NCBI GenBank assembly: GCA_963764665.1
Contig: CAVXTL010000008.1
Span: 124,001-188,000, forward strand
Length of the DNA: 64,000 nucleotides
Source of the DNA: JACVRW01 sp963764665
GTDB lineage: Bacteria; Actinomycetota; Thermoleophilia; Solirubrobacterales; Thermoleophilaceae
Direction of reading: 5' to 3'
Below are positions 16,564 through 23,689 of this stretch, piece after piece. The notes under the pieces were generated by a model. The model did no database searches. It saw nothing but the letters and a program-made list of their open reading frames with translations, and was not told the DNA's origin. Made by a program: the position numbers and the translations under genes. Each line of letters starts with the position of its first letter. Position 1 is the stretch's first letter.

Positions 16564-17705
16564 CGAACCCGGACGCTGCGCCGCGGCAGGCGTCGGTCGG
16601 TCCAGTCGCCGGCCCCTGCGAAGCGCACGCTGATCGTCCAGCGCCCGCGCCGCGGCAGCTTCGTCTTGTAGCGGTGCAGGGCCCCCGAGTGGCGGTGGCG
16701 CAGGTGCGCACGCCGGTGGCCGCGGCTGACGGCCACGCGCAGGGCTCCGCGGCCGCGGAGCACTCGCACCCGGATCACGAGCCGCCGGCCGTGCTTGCGC
16801 ACCGTCATGCGGAGCGCGGGGCGACGCGGCTGAGCGGCTCCAGGTCCACCGGCGGTGGGCTTGCCCGGCTTGGCCGGCGGACCGGGGTCCCGCGATCCCG
16901 GCGGCACGATCGCCGGGTCCGCGCCCAGGCCGCAGCGCTCGGTCGCGCTCGCGATGGCGCAGCTGGCCGGCATCATGATCCAGCGCCCGCCGGCCTGGCC
17001 CACGCCGACGGAGTCGAGGCCGTCCATCATCAGCAGGGTCCAGTGCGGGCTGCTCTGCTGCCAGCCCTGGAAGGCGAACTCCTTCGACGGAGCCAGCGCG
17101 AGTGCCTCGCCAACCGACGATCCGCCCGGCACCGGCCAGCCCTGGTCCACGGCGCGCACGCCCGGGCCGGCGAGAGCCGTGTGGCTGAACTGGTCGTTCT
17201 CCGCCAGGTAGTGGGCGTACGCGTCGGCGGCTCGGCTGAGGGTGCTCGACAGCGTCAGCGACGCGCGTCCGAGGGCGGCTCGCGCCGCGTTCACGTGCTC
17301 GAGCAGCCACGCCTCGGCGCCATCGATGCCCGGTTCAACGGTGCCGGGCAACGCCGGCACGGTGATCGTGACGGGACCGGCGGGCACCGGATCCGGCACG
17401 GTGTAGGTCACGCCCGCGCCCTCGGGCGCGAGGTCGCCCCGGGTGGCGCTGACGGAGTCGCCGGCGAGCACGTCGAGCGTGATGCGGCCGTTCCCGTCGG
17501 TGCCCATGAGCCCGCAGGATCCGCCGCACGACGCCAGCGACGCCGAGATCAGGCTGGCCTGCTCCACGCCGCGCGTGTTCACCACGCGCACGGTGAGCGG
17601 CGCGGCAAATGCGGCGGGCACGACTACGGCGCTGACAGCGCCTGTGATTGCAAGGGCGGCGGCGATCCTGCTCAGCAGCGGCCGCCCATCCGTGGGCAAG
17701 GCCAT
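16560..17705 (-). CDS. Secreted CAP/SCP-domain protein
   Basis: A 381-residue exported protein. After a signal peptide (about 1-34) comes an Ig-like/carboxypeptidase-regulatory stretch (to about 120). A CAP domain (about 130-265) follows, starting AEAWLLEHVNAARAALGRASL and containing the conserved SHTALAG and GEALA motifs, and then a basic C-terminal repeat-free tail rich in Arg/His. CAP proteins are extracellular with varied roles. It is transcribed against moeZ and cysO, and its stop overlaps the moeZ stop. Longer upstream starts exist, but MALPTDG at 17705 directly precedes the signal peptide. Confidence 0.82.
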   Translation of the reverse strand: MALPTDGRPLLSRIAAALAITGAVSAVVVPAAFAAPLTVRVVNTRGVEQASLISASLASCGGSCGLMGTDGNGRITLDVLAGDSVSATRGDLAPEGAGVTYTVPDPVPAGPVTITVPALPGTVEPGIDGAEAWLLEHVNAARAALGRASLTLSSTLSRAADAYAHYLAENDQFSHTALAGPGVRAVDQGWPVPGGSSVGEALALAPSKEFAFQGWQQSSPHWTLLMMDGLDSVGVGQAGGRWIMMPASCAIASATERCGLGADPAIVPPGSRDPGPPAKPGKPTAGGPGAAQPRRPALRMTVRKHGRRLVIRVRVLRGRGALRVAVSRGHRRAHLRHRHSGALHRYKTKLPRRGRWTISVRFAGAGDWTDRRLPRRSVRVR

Positions 17706-17771
17706 GCCTGCGTTGTAGCAAGTCGGGCCGCCGTGTTGTGGGCGGTTCGTTGCCGCTACTCTCTCCGCCCG

Positions 17772-18047
17772 GTGAGCACCGTCAAGATCCCACCTGTCCT
17801 CCGGAGCTCCACCGGAGGGGCCAAGGAGGTCGAGGCCGAGGGCGCCGACGTGGGCGCGGTGCTGAAGGCACTCGCCGCACAGCACCCGGCCACCGAGAGC
17901 CAGCTCTTCTCGGAGGAGGGCGAGCTCAACCGCTACGTCAACGTCTATCTGAACGACGAGGACGTGCGTGTGCTCGACGGTCTCGGGACCCAGGTGGGCC
18001 CCACCGACACGATCGTGATCCTGCCGGCCATGGCCGGCGGGCGCTGA
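17772..18047 (+). CDS. cysO: Ubiquitin-like sulfur carrier CysO (MoaD/ThiS family)
   Basis: A 91-residue beta-grasp protein whose C-terminal glycine would carry sulfur as thiocarboxylate for cysteine synthesis by CysM. YVNVYLNDEDVRVLDGLGTQV and DTIVILPAMAGG match CysO. Unusually the chain ends GGR, one residue beyond the diglycine, so trimming would be needed before adenylation. The start is GTG 17772; a TACTCT hexamer (17757-17762) stands 9 nt before it with no Shine-Dalgarno, suggesting a leaderless mRNA. A cupin gene and cysM follow. Confidence 0.9.
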   Translation: MSTVKIPPVLRSSTGGAKEVEAEGADVGAVLKALAAQHPATESQLFSEEGELNRYVNVYLNDEDVRVLDGLGTQVGPTDTIVILPAMAGGR

Positions 18048-18067
18048 AGCTCCGGCCGGGCGTCCGC

Positions 18068-18433
18068 ATGAGGATCGAGAACCTCGACCGGGTCGAGTCG
18101 TTCGTCACGCTCGACGGCTCCACCATCCGCGAGCTGGCCGGCCCGGCCAGCGGCAATGCCGAGAACCAGAGCCTGGCCGAGGCCGCGGTGCCGGCGGGCG
18201 GCGCAACCGCCGAGCACTACCACCGCACCACCGAGGAGATCTATCTCTTCACCCACGGATCGGGTCGCATGCGGCTCGGCGCCGAAGAGCGCGACGTCAC
18301 CGCCGGGGACGCGGTCGTGATCGCTCCCGGGGTGCCTCACAAGCTGTGGAACACCGGCGGCGAGCCGCTCCGGCTTCTGTGCGCATGCGCACCGGCCTAT
18401 TCGGACGACGACACCGTTCTCACAGGGTCGTAG
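18068..18433 (+). CDS. Cupin-domain protein
   Basis: A 121-residue single cupin barrel. The metal-binding motifs are present: HYHRTTEEIYLFTHGSGRM (His, His, Glu) and a later PGVPHKLWNTG His. It lies 20 nt after cysO and 24 nt before cysM, so it may share their transcription. Small cupins can bind metals or small acids; a role in cysteine or thiol metabolism is only suggested by position. The ATG at 18068 has no clear Shine-Dalgarno. Confidence 0.8.
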   Translation: MRIENLDRVESFVTLDGSTIRELAGPASGNAENQSLAEAAVPAGGATAEHYHRTTEEIYLFTHGSGRMRLGAEERDVTAGDAVVIAPGVPHKLWNTGGEPLRLLCACAPAYSDDDTVLTGS

Positions 18434-18440
18434 CGCTGTA

Positions 18441-18455
18441 CTACACTTTCTGAAG
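18441..18455 (+). promoter_or_regulatory. cysM promoter element, identical to the moeZ element
   Basis: This is the second copy of CTACACTTTCTGAAG. The -10 like TACACT spans 18442-18447 and the cysM ATG follows 10 nt later. A possible -35 is CTCACA at 18419-18424, 17 nt upstream. No ribosome-binding site fits between the hexamer and the ATG, which suggests a leaderless transcript. Confidence 0.65.
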
Positions 18456-18457
18456 CG

Positions 18458-19429
18458 ATGTCCGAGCCCCGCCTCGACAACCGCCCCTGTGGAGGCAGGT
18501 ACGGCGACATCGTCGAGGCGATCGGCAACACGCCGCTGGTGGAGTTGAAGCGCGTGAGCCCCAAGCCCGGCGTCCGTATCTACGCGAAGCTCGAGGGCCA
18601 CAACCCCACCGGGTCCGTCAAGGACCGCGTGGCGAAGTCGATGATCGAGCACGCCGAGGAGGAGGGCCTGATCCGGCCCGGCCAGACAATCCTCGAGCCG
18701 ACCTCGGGCAACACGGGCATCTCGCTGGCCATGATCTGCCGGCGCAAGGGCTATCCGCTCAAGGTGGTCATGCCGGACAACGTGACCCAGGAGCGCACCC
18801 AGCTGCTCCACATGTACGGCGCCGAGATCGTGTACTCGCCCGGGGAGCAGGGCTCGAACGGCGCCGTGGCCAAGGCGCTCGAAATGGCGGAGGCCGACGC
18901 CTCCTACTACATGCCCTACCAGTACGGAAACCAGGCCAACCCCGACGCCCACTACTACGGCACGGCGGTGGAGATCCTGGAGGAGCTCGACGAGGTCACC
19001 GCGTTCGTGGGCGGCCTCGGAACCGGCGGCACCCTGATGGGGAACGCGCGCCGGCTCAAGGAGGAGAACCCCGAAACCCTGATCGTGGCCGCCGAGCCGC
19101 TGCAGGGAGAGCTCGTTCAGGGGCTCCGCTCGCTCGAGGACGGCTACATCCCGCCGATCATCGACCTCTCACTGCTCGACAGGAAGATCTTCGTGTCGAA
19201 CCGCGACGCGGTTGTGTGGACCAAGCGGCTGCTCGACGAAGAGGGCCTGTTCGTGGGCGTTTCGAGCGGCGCCGTGGCTTCGATCGCGGTGCGGGTGGCG
19301 GACAAGCTGGAGGAGGGCAACGTGGTGTTCGTTGCGCCCGACGACGGCTGGAAGTACCTCAGCTCCGGCGTGTACACCAAGCCGATCGAGGAACTCGAGT
19401 CCGAGCTCGACTCGGCGTCCTTCTGGTAG
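18458..19429 (+). CDS. cysM: CysO-dependent cysteine synthase CysM
   Basis: A 323-residue PLP enzyme of the O-phosphoserine/CysO-thiocarboxylate type. The PLP Lys is K55 in NPTGSVKDRVAK, phosphate binding is by EPTSGNTGISLA and GLGTGGTLMG, and the C-terminal DDGWKYLSSGVY resembles mycobacterial CysM rather than CysK. The product is a CysO-cysteine adduct from which Mec (22,813) frees cysteine. It has its own promoter element. The stop is 10 nt from the convergent tatA. Confidence 0.93.
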   Translation: MSEPRLDNRPCGGRYGDIVEAIGNTPLVELKRVSPKPGVRIYAKLEGHNPTGSVKDRVAKSMIEHAEEEGLIRPGQTILEPTSGNTGISLAMICRRKGYPLKVVMPDNVTQERTQLLHMYGAEIVYSPGEQGSNGAVAKALEMAEADASYYMPYQYGNQANPDAHYYGTAVEILEELDEVTAFVGGLGTGGTLMGNARRLKEENPETLIVAAEPLQGELVQGLRSLEDGYIPPIIDLSLLDRKIFVSNRDAVVWTKRLLDEEGLFVGVSSGAVASIAVRVADKLEEGNVVFVAPDDGWKYLSSGVYTKPIEELESELDSASFW

Positions 19430-19439
19430 CGGAGTAGCG

Positions 19440-19757
19440 CTAGGCGCGATCGGCGCCGGTCTCGGCGGCCGGCTCGGGCTCGCCTTCGTCCTCGTCCTGG
19501 ACTTCGTCCTCGTCCTCGTCCTGCTCCGGATCGTCGGCGCCCGGCTCCACCGCCTCGTCCTCAAAGTCGTCCTCGAGCTCGTCGTAGGGATCCTCTTCAT
19601 GATCGTCGCCCAGGCCCGAGAGGGACTCGCGGAACTCACGCATGCCGCGGCCCACGGAGCGCGCCGCGTCCGGCAGGCGGCTCGGGCCCAGGAAGATCAG
19701 CGCCACGGCGAGGATCACTATGAGCTCGAGCGGTCCGGGAGCCGAGAAGAAACCCAT
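19440..19757 (-). CDS. tatA: Twin-arginine translocase subunit TatA/TatB-like
   Basis: A 105-residue protein with the TatA layout: short N-terminal membrane helix (residues 10-24, PLELIVILAVALIFLGPSRLP), amphipathic helix (DAARSVGRGMREFRESL) and a long, very acidic Glu/Asp tail from about 50. It forms the pore element of the Tat pathway for folded proteins. The two genes just upstream on this strand encode exported ferritin-like proteins, one with a twin-arginine start (TRRSALAVAA), so they are candidate clients. Confidence 0.88.
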   Translation of the reverse strand: MGFFSAPGPLELIVILAVALIFLGPSRLPDAARSVGRGMREFRESLSGLGDDHEEDPYDELEDDFEDEAVEPGADDPEQDEDEDEVQDEDEGEPEPAAETGADRA

Positions 19758-19768
19758 CGCGAAAGAGG

Positions 19769-20293
19769 CTACTCCACGGCCTTCCGGCCGGTCTCGTATG
19801 CGCTCGTGAGCGGCTCTATCCCGAGCTCGCGGCGTAACGCCACGAGGTGCTGCCCCTCGCCGGCCATGATGGCCCCGAGCGGCTGTAGGAGCTCCGGGTC
19901 GCGGAGGTCCGTCACGGCGGCGGCGTAGGCGGCCACCGCCTCGCTCTCGAGCGCCAGCGCGTAACGGAGGAAGGTTGCGCCGCCGCCCGCCAGCGCCCTG
20001 TTCAGCTCCGGAGACGGCACGGTGGCCACCGGAGCACGAGCCCCGCCCGACAGGGCCTTCTCGAGTCCCGCGGCATGCTCGCGCTCCTGGTCGCGCAGCA
20101 GCTCGGCCAGGTCGGTGTCGAGCGCGCCCCGGCGGGCTGCCGCGTCATAGGCGGACTCGAGGCGCCGCTCGAGCGCGAGCAGGCTCTCGAGCGTGTCCCT
20201 GTCGGAGCCCCGCTGCGCCCGCGCGGCGGGAGCCAGGGTCAGCACCATGGACCCGGCGGCGGCAGCGAGGGCGGCGCGGCGGTCGATCCTCAT
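19769..20293 (-). CDS. Exported ferritin-like protein
   Basis: A 174-residue protein with a signal peptide containing RRAALAAAAG (Tat-like) and ending near residue 26. The mature part is a four-helix ferritin-like bundle, with Glu-rich helices such as LLALERRLESAYD, LRDQEREHAAGLEKA, ALALESEAVAAYAAAV and AGEGQHLVALR. The ExxH pairs could bind a diiron centre. It is joined to the next ferritin-like gene by a TGATG overlap; the two are probably paralogues acting outside the membrane. Confidence 0.75.
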   Translation of the reverse strand: MRIDRRAALAAAAGSMVLTLAPAARAQRGSDRDTLESLLALERRLESAYDAAARRGALDTDLAELLRDQEREHAAGLEKALSGGARAPVATVPSPELNRALAGGGATFLRYALALESEAVAAYAAAVTDLRDPELLQPLGAIMAGEGQHLVALRRELGIEPLTSAYETGRKAVE

Positions 20294-20832
20294 CAGGTTC
20301 CGGTCACGAAGGCCTGGGGCGCCGGCTCGCCGCGCAGCGCGTTCACCACGGCCAGGTGCTCCGCCTCGCTGGTCGCGATGGCGGCCACGGCGGTCCTGAG
20401 GTCGCCGGCGGGCAGCTTGACGAGCGCCTCCAGGTGCGCGCGCACCTGTCGCTCCTCGATGTCGTGCGCCAGCGACAGCGCATCCTCGGCGTCGCGGAGA
20501 CGGGGGAACGACGGTGCGTAGTCGCTCGCGGGCCTGCCGGCCACCGGCGTGGCGCCGAGGCCCTCGATCAGGCCGGACAGCCGGCGCACGTGCTCGCGCT
20601 CCTGCTCGGCGATCTCGTCAGCCCGTGCGCGGGCGCGCCGCGGCAGCAGCTCGGACAGCGCCACGTAGGCGGCCAGAGTCGCGTGCTCCAGGGCGAGCAC
20701 CGAGTTGAGAAGACCGGCGCCCGAGCCAGGCCTGGCGCCCCGGCCGGCCGGCGGGTCCTGCCCGCCCCCACACGACGAGACGGTGACCGCCGCGACGGCC
20801 AGCGCGCTCCGTCTGGTCAGCCCGCCGGACAT
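20293..20832 (-). CDS. Ferritin-like lipoprotein with Tat-type signal
   Basis: A 179-residue protein starting MSGGLTRRSALAVAAVTVSSC, a twin-arginine signal plus a lipobox Cys at residue 21. The mature domain is a ferritin-like bundle with ALEHATLAAYVAL, EQEREHVRRLSGL, AHDIEERQVRAHLEAL and ATSEAEHLAVVNAL, all carrying Glu/His ligands. Start is ATG 20832; upstream in-frame sequence lacks a signal. It precedes its paralogue by a 1-nt overlap and tatA further on. Substrate or role unknown. Confidence 0.76.
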   Translation of the reverse strand: MSGGLTRRSALAVAAVTVSSCGGGQDPPAGRGARPGSGAGLLNSVLALEHATLAAYVALSELLPRRARARADEIAEQEREHVRRLSGLIEGLGATPVAGRPASDYAPSFPRLRDAEDALSLAHDIEERQVRAHLEALVKLPAGDLRTAVAAIATSEAEHLAVVNALRGEPAPQAFVTGT

Positions 20833-20854
20833 GCGGGCACAGTAGTGGCCGGGG

Positions 20855-21472
20855 CTACGCCGGTTGGGGCGCGCCGGCCACGAGGCGCTCGAACAGGCGC
20901 TCAAGAGCGGGCCGCAGCACCTGGGCCTCGAACTCGGGTCCCGGGGCCGCCAGCTGGTCGAACATCAAGCCGGACACGGCCGCGACGATGATCGGCGCGT
21001 CGGCGGCGGGATCGGCCGAGCCGGCGGCGCGGGCCCCCATCTCGGCGAGCCGCAGGTGGGTGGCGCGCACCTGCTGGGCCTCGGGGCGCAGCGCGGGGCG
21101 GCGCGCGGCCTCGAGTGCCAGCTCGAAGAGAGCGAGGTGGCGCGTGCGGTGGGCGTCGAGCTCGCCGGCCAGCGCGGCGGCAAGCGCCCCCGCCCACTCG
21201 GCGACCGTCAGCTCGCGGGTGGCCAGCTCGAGTACGAGCCGCTCGAAGCGCTCCACCTCCGCGTGCGCCGCGAATCGCAGCGTCTCCTCCAGCAGCTCGT
21301 CGCGCGACGAGAACCAGTAGGTGGTGGCGGACAGCGGAACTCCCGCCGCGGCGGCCACGGCGCGGTGGGTCACGCCGTCGGTTCCGTGCGCGGCGATCAC
21401 GTCGAGAGTGGCGCGCAGGATCGCCTCTCGTCTGGCCTCTCCGCGCGGCGCGTTCTGGTACGTTTGTGCCAT
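20855..21472 (-). CDS. TetR-family transcriptional repressor
   Basis: A 205-residue regulator. The HTH is in residues 10-57 (RREAILRATLDVIAAHGTDGVTH in two parts, then AAGVPLSATTYWFSSRDELL). The C-terminal ligand domain is typical in length. The start ATG at 21472 lies inside a 37-bp operator, which supports autorepression and control of the divergent diiron/SCP2 gene 40 bp away. Inducer unknown; a lipid or acyl-CoA ligand is plausible given the neighbouring acyl-CoA dehydrogenases. Confidence 0.9.
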   Translation of the reverse strand: MAQTYQNAPRGEARREAILRATLDVIAAHGTDGVTHRAVAAAAGVPLSATTYWFSSRDELLEETLRFAAHAEVERFERLVLELATRELTVAEWAGALAAALAGELDAHRTRHLALFELALEAARRPALRPEAQQVRATHLRLAEMGARAAGSADPAADAPIIVAAVSGLMFDQLAAPGPEFEAQVLRPALERLFERLVAGAPQPA

Positions 21473-21492
21473 CAGCTGGTACAAACGTACCA
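21456..21492. promoter_or_regulatory. TetR operator between divergent genes
   Basis: TGGTACGTTTGT (21456-21467) and ACAAACGTACCA (21481-21492) are perfect 12-bp inverted repeats separated by 13 bp. The site covers the TetR start codon and ends 20 nt before the diiron gene ATG, just ahead of that gene's GGAGG ribosome site. One repressor can therefore control both directions. Confidence 0.85.
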
Positions 21493-21511
21493 CGGCCCTC
21501 CGGAGGACGAG

Positions 21512-22780
21512 ATGATCATCGGCGCACCTTCCCCGCTGGACAACATCACCTACGAGGACCTCTACGCGCGCTGGGAGCGCGGCAACTGGAGGGCCTCCGA
21601 GATCGACTTCTCGGTGGACCGTGAGCAGTGGCAGTCGCAGTTCTCCGATCTGGAGCGCGCCGCGGCCCTGTGGAACTACTCGCTCTTCTTCTGGGGCGAG
21701 GACGCCGTGGCCGACGGCCTCTCGCCGTACATCGACGCCGCGCCGCTCGAGGAGCAGAAGTACTTCCTCGCCACCCAGCAGGTGGACGAGGCGCGCCACG
21801 CCGTCTTCTTCAAGCGCTTCATGGAGGAGGTGGTGGGCATCGGAGGCAGCACCGGCGACGCGCTCGCCGCCATCAAGCCGCAGCTCACCTGGGGCTTCAT
21901 GCAGGTGTTCGACCGGCTCGAGCGCATGTCGGACGAGCTGCGTCAGGACCGCTCGATCCCGAAGCTCGCGCAGGCGATCACGCTCTACCACGTCGTCATC
22001 GAGGCCACGCTCGCCCAGCCGGGCCAGCACTTCATCACGAGCTACCTCGAGGACCGCAAGCTCCTCCCCGGCTTCCGCGAGGGCATGGAGAACGTGGCCA
22101 CGGACGAGCAGCGCCACATCGGCTTCGGCGTGAAGATGCTGTCCGACCTTCGCAAGATGGATCCCGAGGTGCCGGCTGCCGTGGCGGACCTGCTGCGCGA
22201 GGTGATCCCGTGGACCGCCTCGGTGCTGATCCCGCCGAACTGGGACGAGCGCTACATCGAGTGCTTCGGCTACACGATGGAGGACATCGGCGAGGAGGGC
22301 GCCACCTCGCTCGAGACCAAGATGCGCACGGCCGGAATGCCGATCGAGGACCTGCCCGGCCCGCCGGTCTTCCCGATCCCGGGGACCCCGCGCGAGCGCG
22401 CGGCCACCGGCAAGCGCATGGTGCGCGCCGGCTACCTGGGCGAGAAGGTGGGCCCGCCGTCGACCGAGCGCGAGGACATGCGCCTGCTGTTCGACGCCGT
22501 GGCGGCCGGACTCGACGTGTCGCAGGCGCCGGAGCCCGGCACGATCCAGTGGGACTTCCCGGACGCCGAGCCCTGGCACGTGGTCGTGGCCAACGGCTCC
22601 ACGCGCGCCGAGCCCGGCCGGGCGCCCCAGCCCACCGTGACGCTGCGCACCCGCTTCGAGGACTTCGTGGACGTGACCTCCGGCCGCGTGGACCCGCGCC
22701 GCCTGGCGGTGCGCGGGCGCATGCGCCCGAAGGGCGACGTGCGCTGGCTCTGGCGCGCGCGCCGGATGTTCCCCTCGTAA
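21512..22780 (+). CDS. Ribonucleotide-reductase-R2-like diiron oxidase fused to SCP2 lipid-binding domain
   Basis: A 422-residue two-domain protein. The ferritin-like N-domain (about 10-290) has the six diiron ligands: E63, E93-x-x-H96 (DEARH), E164 (IEATLAQ) and E199-x-x-H202 (DEQRH). The C-terminal 85 residues (TIQWDFPDAEPWHVVVANG onward) match an SCP2 sterol/lipid carrier. The layout suggests oxygenation of a bound lipid rather than nucleotide reduction. ATG 21512 has GGAGG 5 nt upstream. Divergent from its likely TetR repressor. Confidence 0.85.
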   Translation: MIIGAPSPLDNITYEDLYARWERGNWRASEIDFSVDREQWQSQFSDLERAAALWNYSLFFWGEDAVADGLSPYIDAAPLEEQKYFLATQQVDEARHAVFFKRFMEEVVGIGGSTGDALAAIKPQLTWGFMQVFDRLERMSDELRQDRSIPKLAQAITLYHVVIEATLAQPGQHFITSYLEDRKLLPGFREGMENVATDEQRHIGFGVKMLSDLRKMDPEVPAAVADLLREVIPWTASVLIPPNWDERYIECFGYTMEDIGEEGATSLETKMRTAGMPIEDLPGPPVFPIPGTPRERAATGKRMVRAGYLGEKVGPPSTEREDMRLLFDAVAAGLDVSQAPEPGTIQWDFPDAEPWHVVVANGSTRAEPGRAPQPTVTLRTRFEDFVDVTSGRVDPRRLAVRGRMRPKGDVRWLWRARRMFPS

Positions 22781-22812
22781 AGTTCCGCCGCGATGAGGAT
22801 CAATCGCGCGCC

Positions 22813-23181
22813 ATGTGGGACGAGCTGGTGGCCCACGCGCGTGAGGATGCTCCGAACGAGTGCTGCGGCTATCTGCGCGCCAAGGACGGGACGGTCGAGG
22901 AGGTCTTCCGCGCCGAGAACCCGCGCCACTCTCCCTACGGCTACGAGCTCGACCACCAGAGCCTGTTCGCCGCCAACAAGCTCGACGACGACGGCTTCGA
23001 GGTCGGCATCTACCACTCCCATCCGAAGAGCCCGGCTGAGCCGTCCCAGACGGACATCAACCTGGCGCACTACCCGCACTGGACCTACCTGATCGTGTCG
23101 CTGGCCGGCGAGCCGAACGTCAGGGCGTGGCGAATCGCCGACGGGTCGGTGGAGGAGGAAGACCTCGTCATCGAGGACTGA
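22813..23181 (+). CDS. mec: JAMM metallopeptidase Mec (CysO-cysteine hydrolase)
   Basis: A 122-residue JAB1/MPN+ protease. The zinc motif is complete: E16 (NECCGYL), H68 and H70 (YHSHP), S78 and D81 (SQTD). In mycobacteria Mec releases cysteine from CysO-Cys; moeZ, cysO and cysM in this window complete that route. GTA, not a start, precedes the frame upstream, so ATG 22813 is the first usable start. The next gene's zinc ribbon begins in another frame around the Mec stop, which may mean a lost start or an ancestral fusion. Confidence 0.9.
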   Translation: MWDELVAHAREDAPNECCGYLRAKDGTVEEVFRAENPRHSPYGYELDHQSLFAANKLDDDGFEVGIYHSHPKSPAEPSQTDINLAHYPHWTYLIVSLAGEPNVRAWRIADGSVEEEDLVIED

Positions 23182-23668
23182 GCCGCCGCTCGCCTGCCCC
23201 GCCTGCGGCGCGGAGGGCGCGGACGGCGAGAGCTTCTGCCCCGAGTGCGGCACCCCGCTCGTGGCACCCGGGAGCACGCCCCTCGAGGAGCCCACGAGCG
23301 AGGCCCACGGGCGCGCCCGCAAGATCGATCCGGCGTTCACCCAGGGCGAGCTGGTGCGAGTGGCGGGTGGGCGCAACCAGGCCGAGGCCGAGCTGATCCA
23401 GGGGATGCTTCTCGAGGAGGGGGTGCCCAGCATGCTCCGCCGCAGCGCGGGCTTCGACGTGCCCGACTTCCTCGCCGCCGGCCCGCGGGACGTGATGGTG
23501 CCCGAGTCCGGGGCCGAGGTCGCGCGGGACCTCCTGAACGTCGCGGGCCTGGCGCCGCAGGCACAGACCCAATCCGCCCGCCCGAATCCCCTGAAACTGT
23601 TCGCGGTGATCCTCGGCGGCGGCGGCCTCGTGGCGCTGCTCGCCTGGCTTCTGCAGGGCCCGGCTTAG
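23174..23668 (+). CDS. Zinc-ribbon/DUF2007 membrane protein with missing start codon
   Basis: The frame encodes a zinc ribbon (CPACG then CPECG, 23,195-23,251), a DUF2007-like domain (LVRVAGGRNQAEAELIQGM onward) and a C-terminal membrane helix. No ATG, GTG or TTG exists in frame before GTG 23261, which would discard the zinc ribbon. AGG at 23174 is where a start would be expected (before ACT GAG CCG); a single G-to-T change would create ATG there, overlapping the Mec stop. Either a point error, a lost start or a frameshift fusion with Mec. Function unknown. Confidence 0.6.
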   Translation, partial: RTEPPLACPACGAEGADGESFCPECGTPLVAPGSTPLEEPTSEAHGRARKIDPAFTQGELVRVAGGRNQAEAELIQGMLLEEGVPSMLRRSAGFDVPDFLAAGPRDVMVPESGAEVARDLLNVAGLAPQAQTQSARPNPLKLFAVILGGGGLVALLAWLLQGPA

Positions 23669-23689
23669 CGGAATAACATCCGCTGCCCT

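Noticed and set aside
21512..22780. True ribonucleotide reductase R2 subunit
   Set aside because: The SCP2 domain, absence of nrdA and lipid-gene neighbours argue for an R2-like oxidase.
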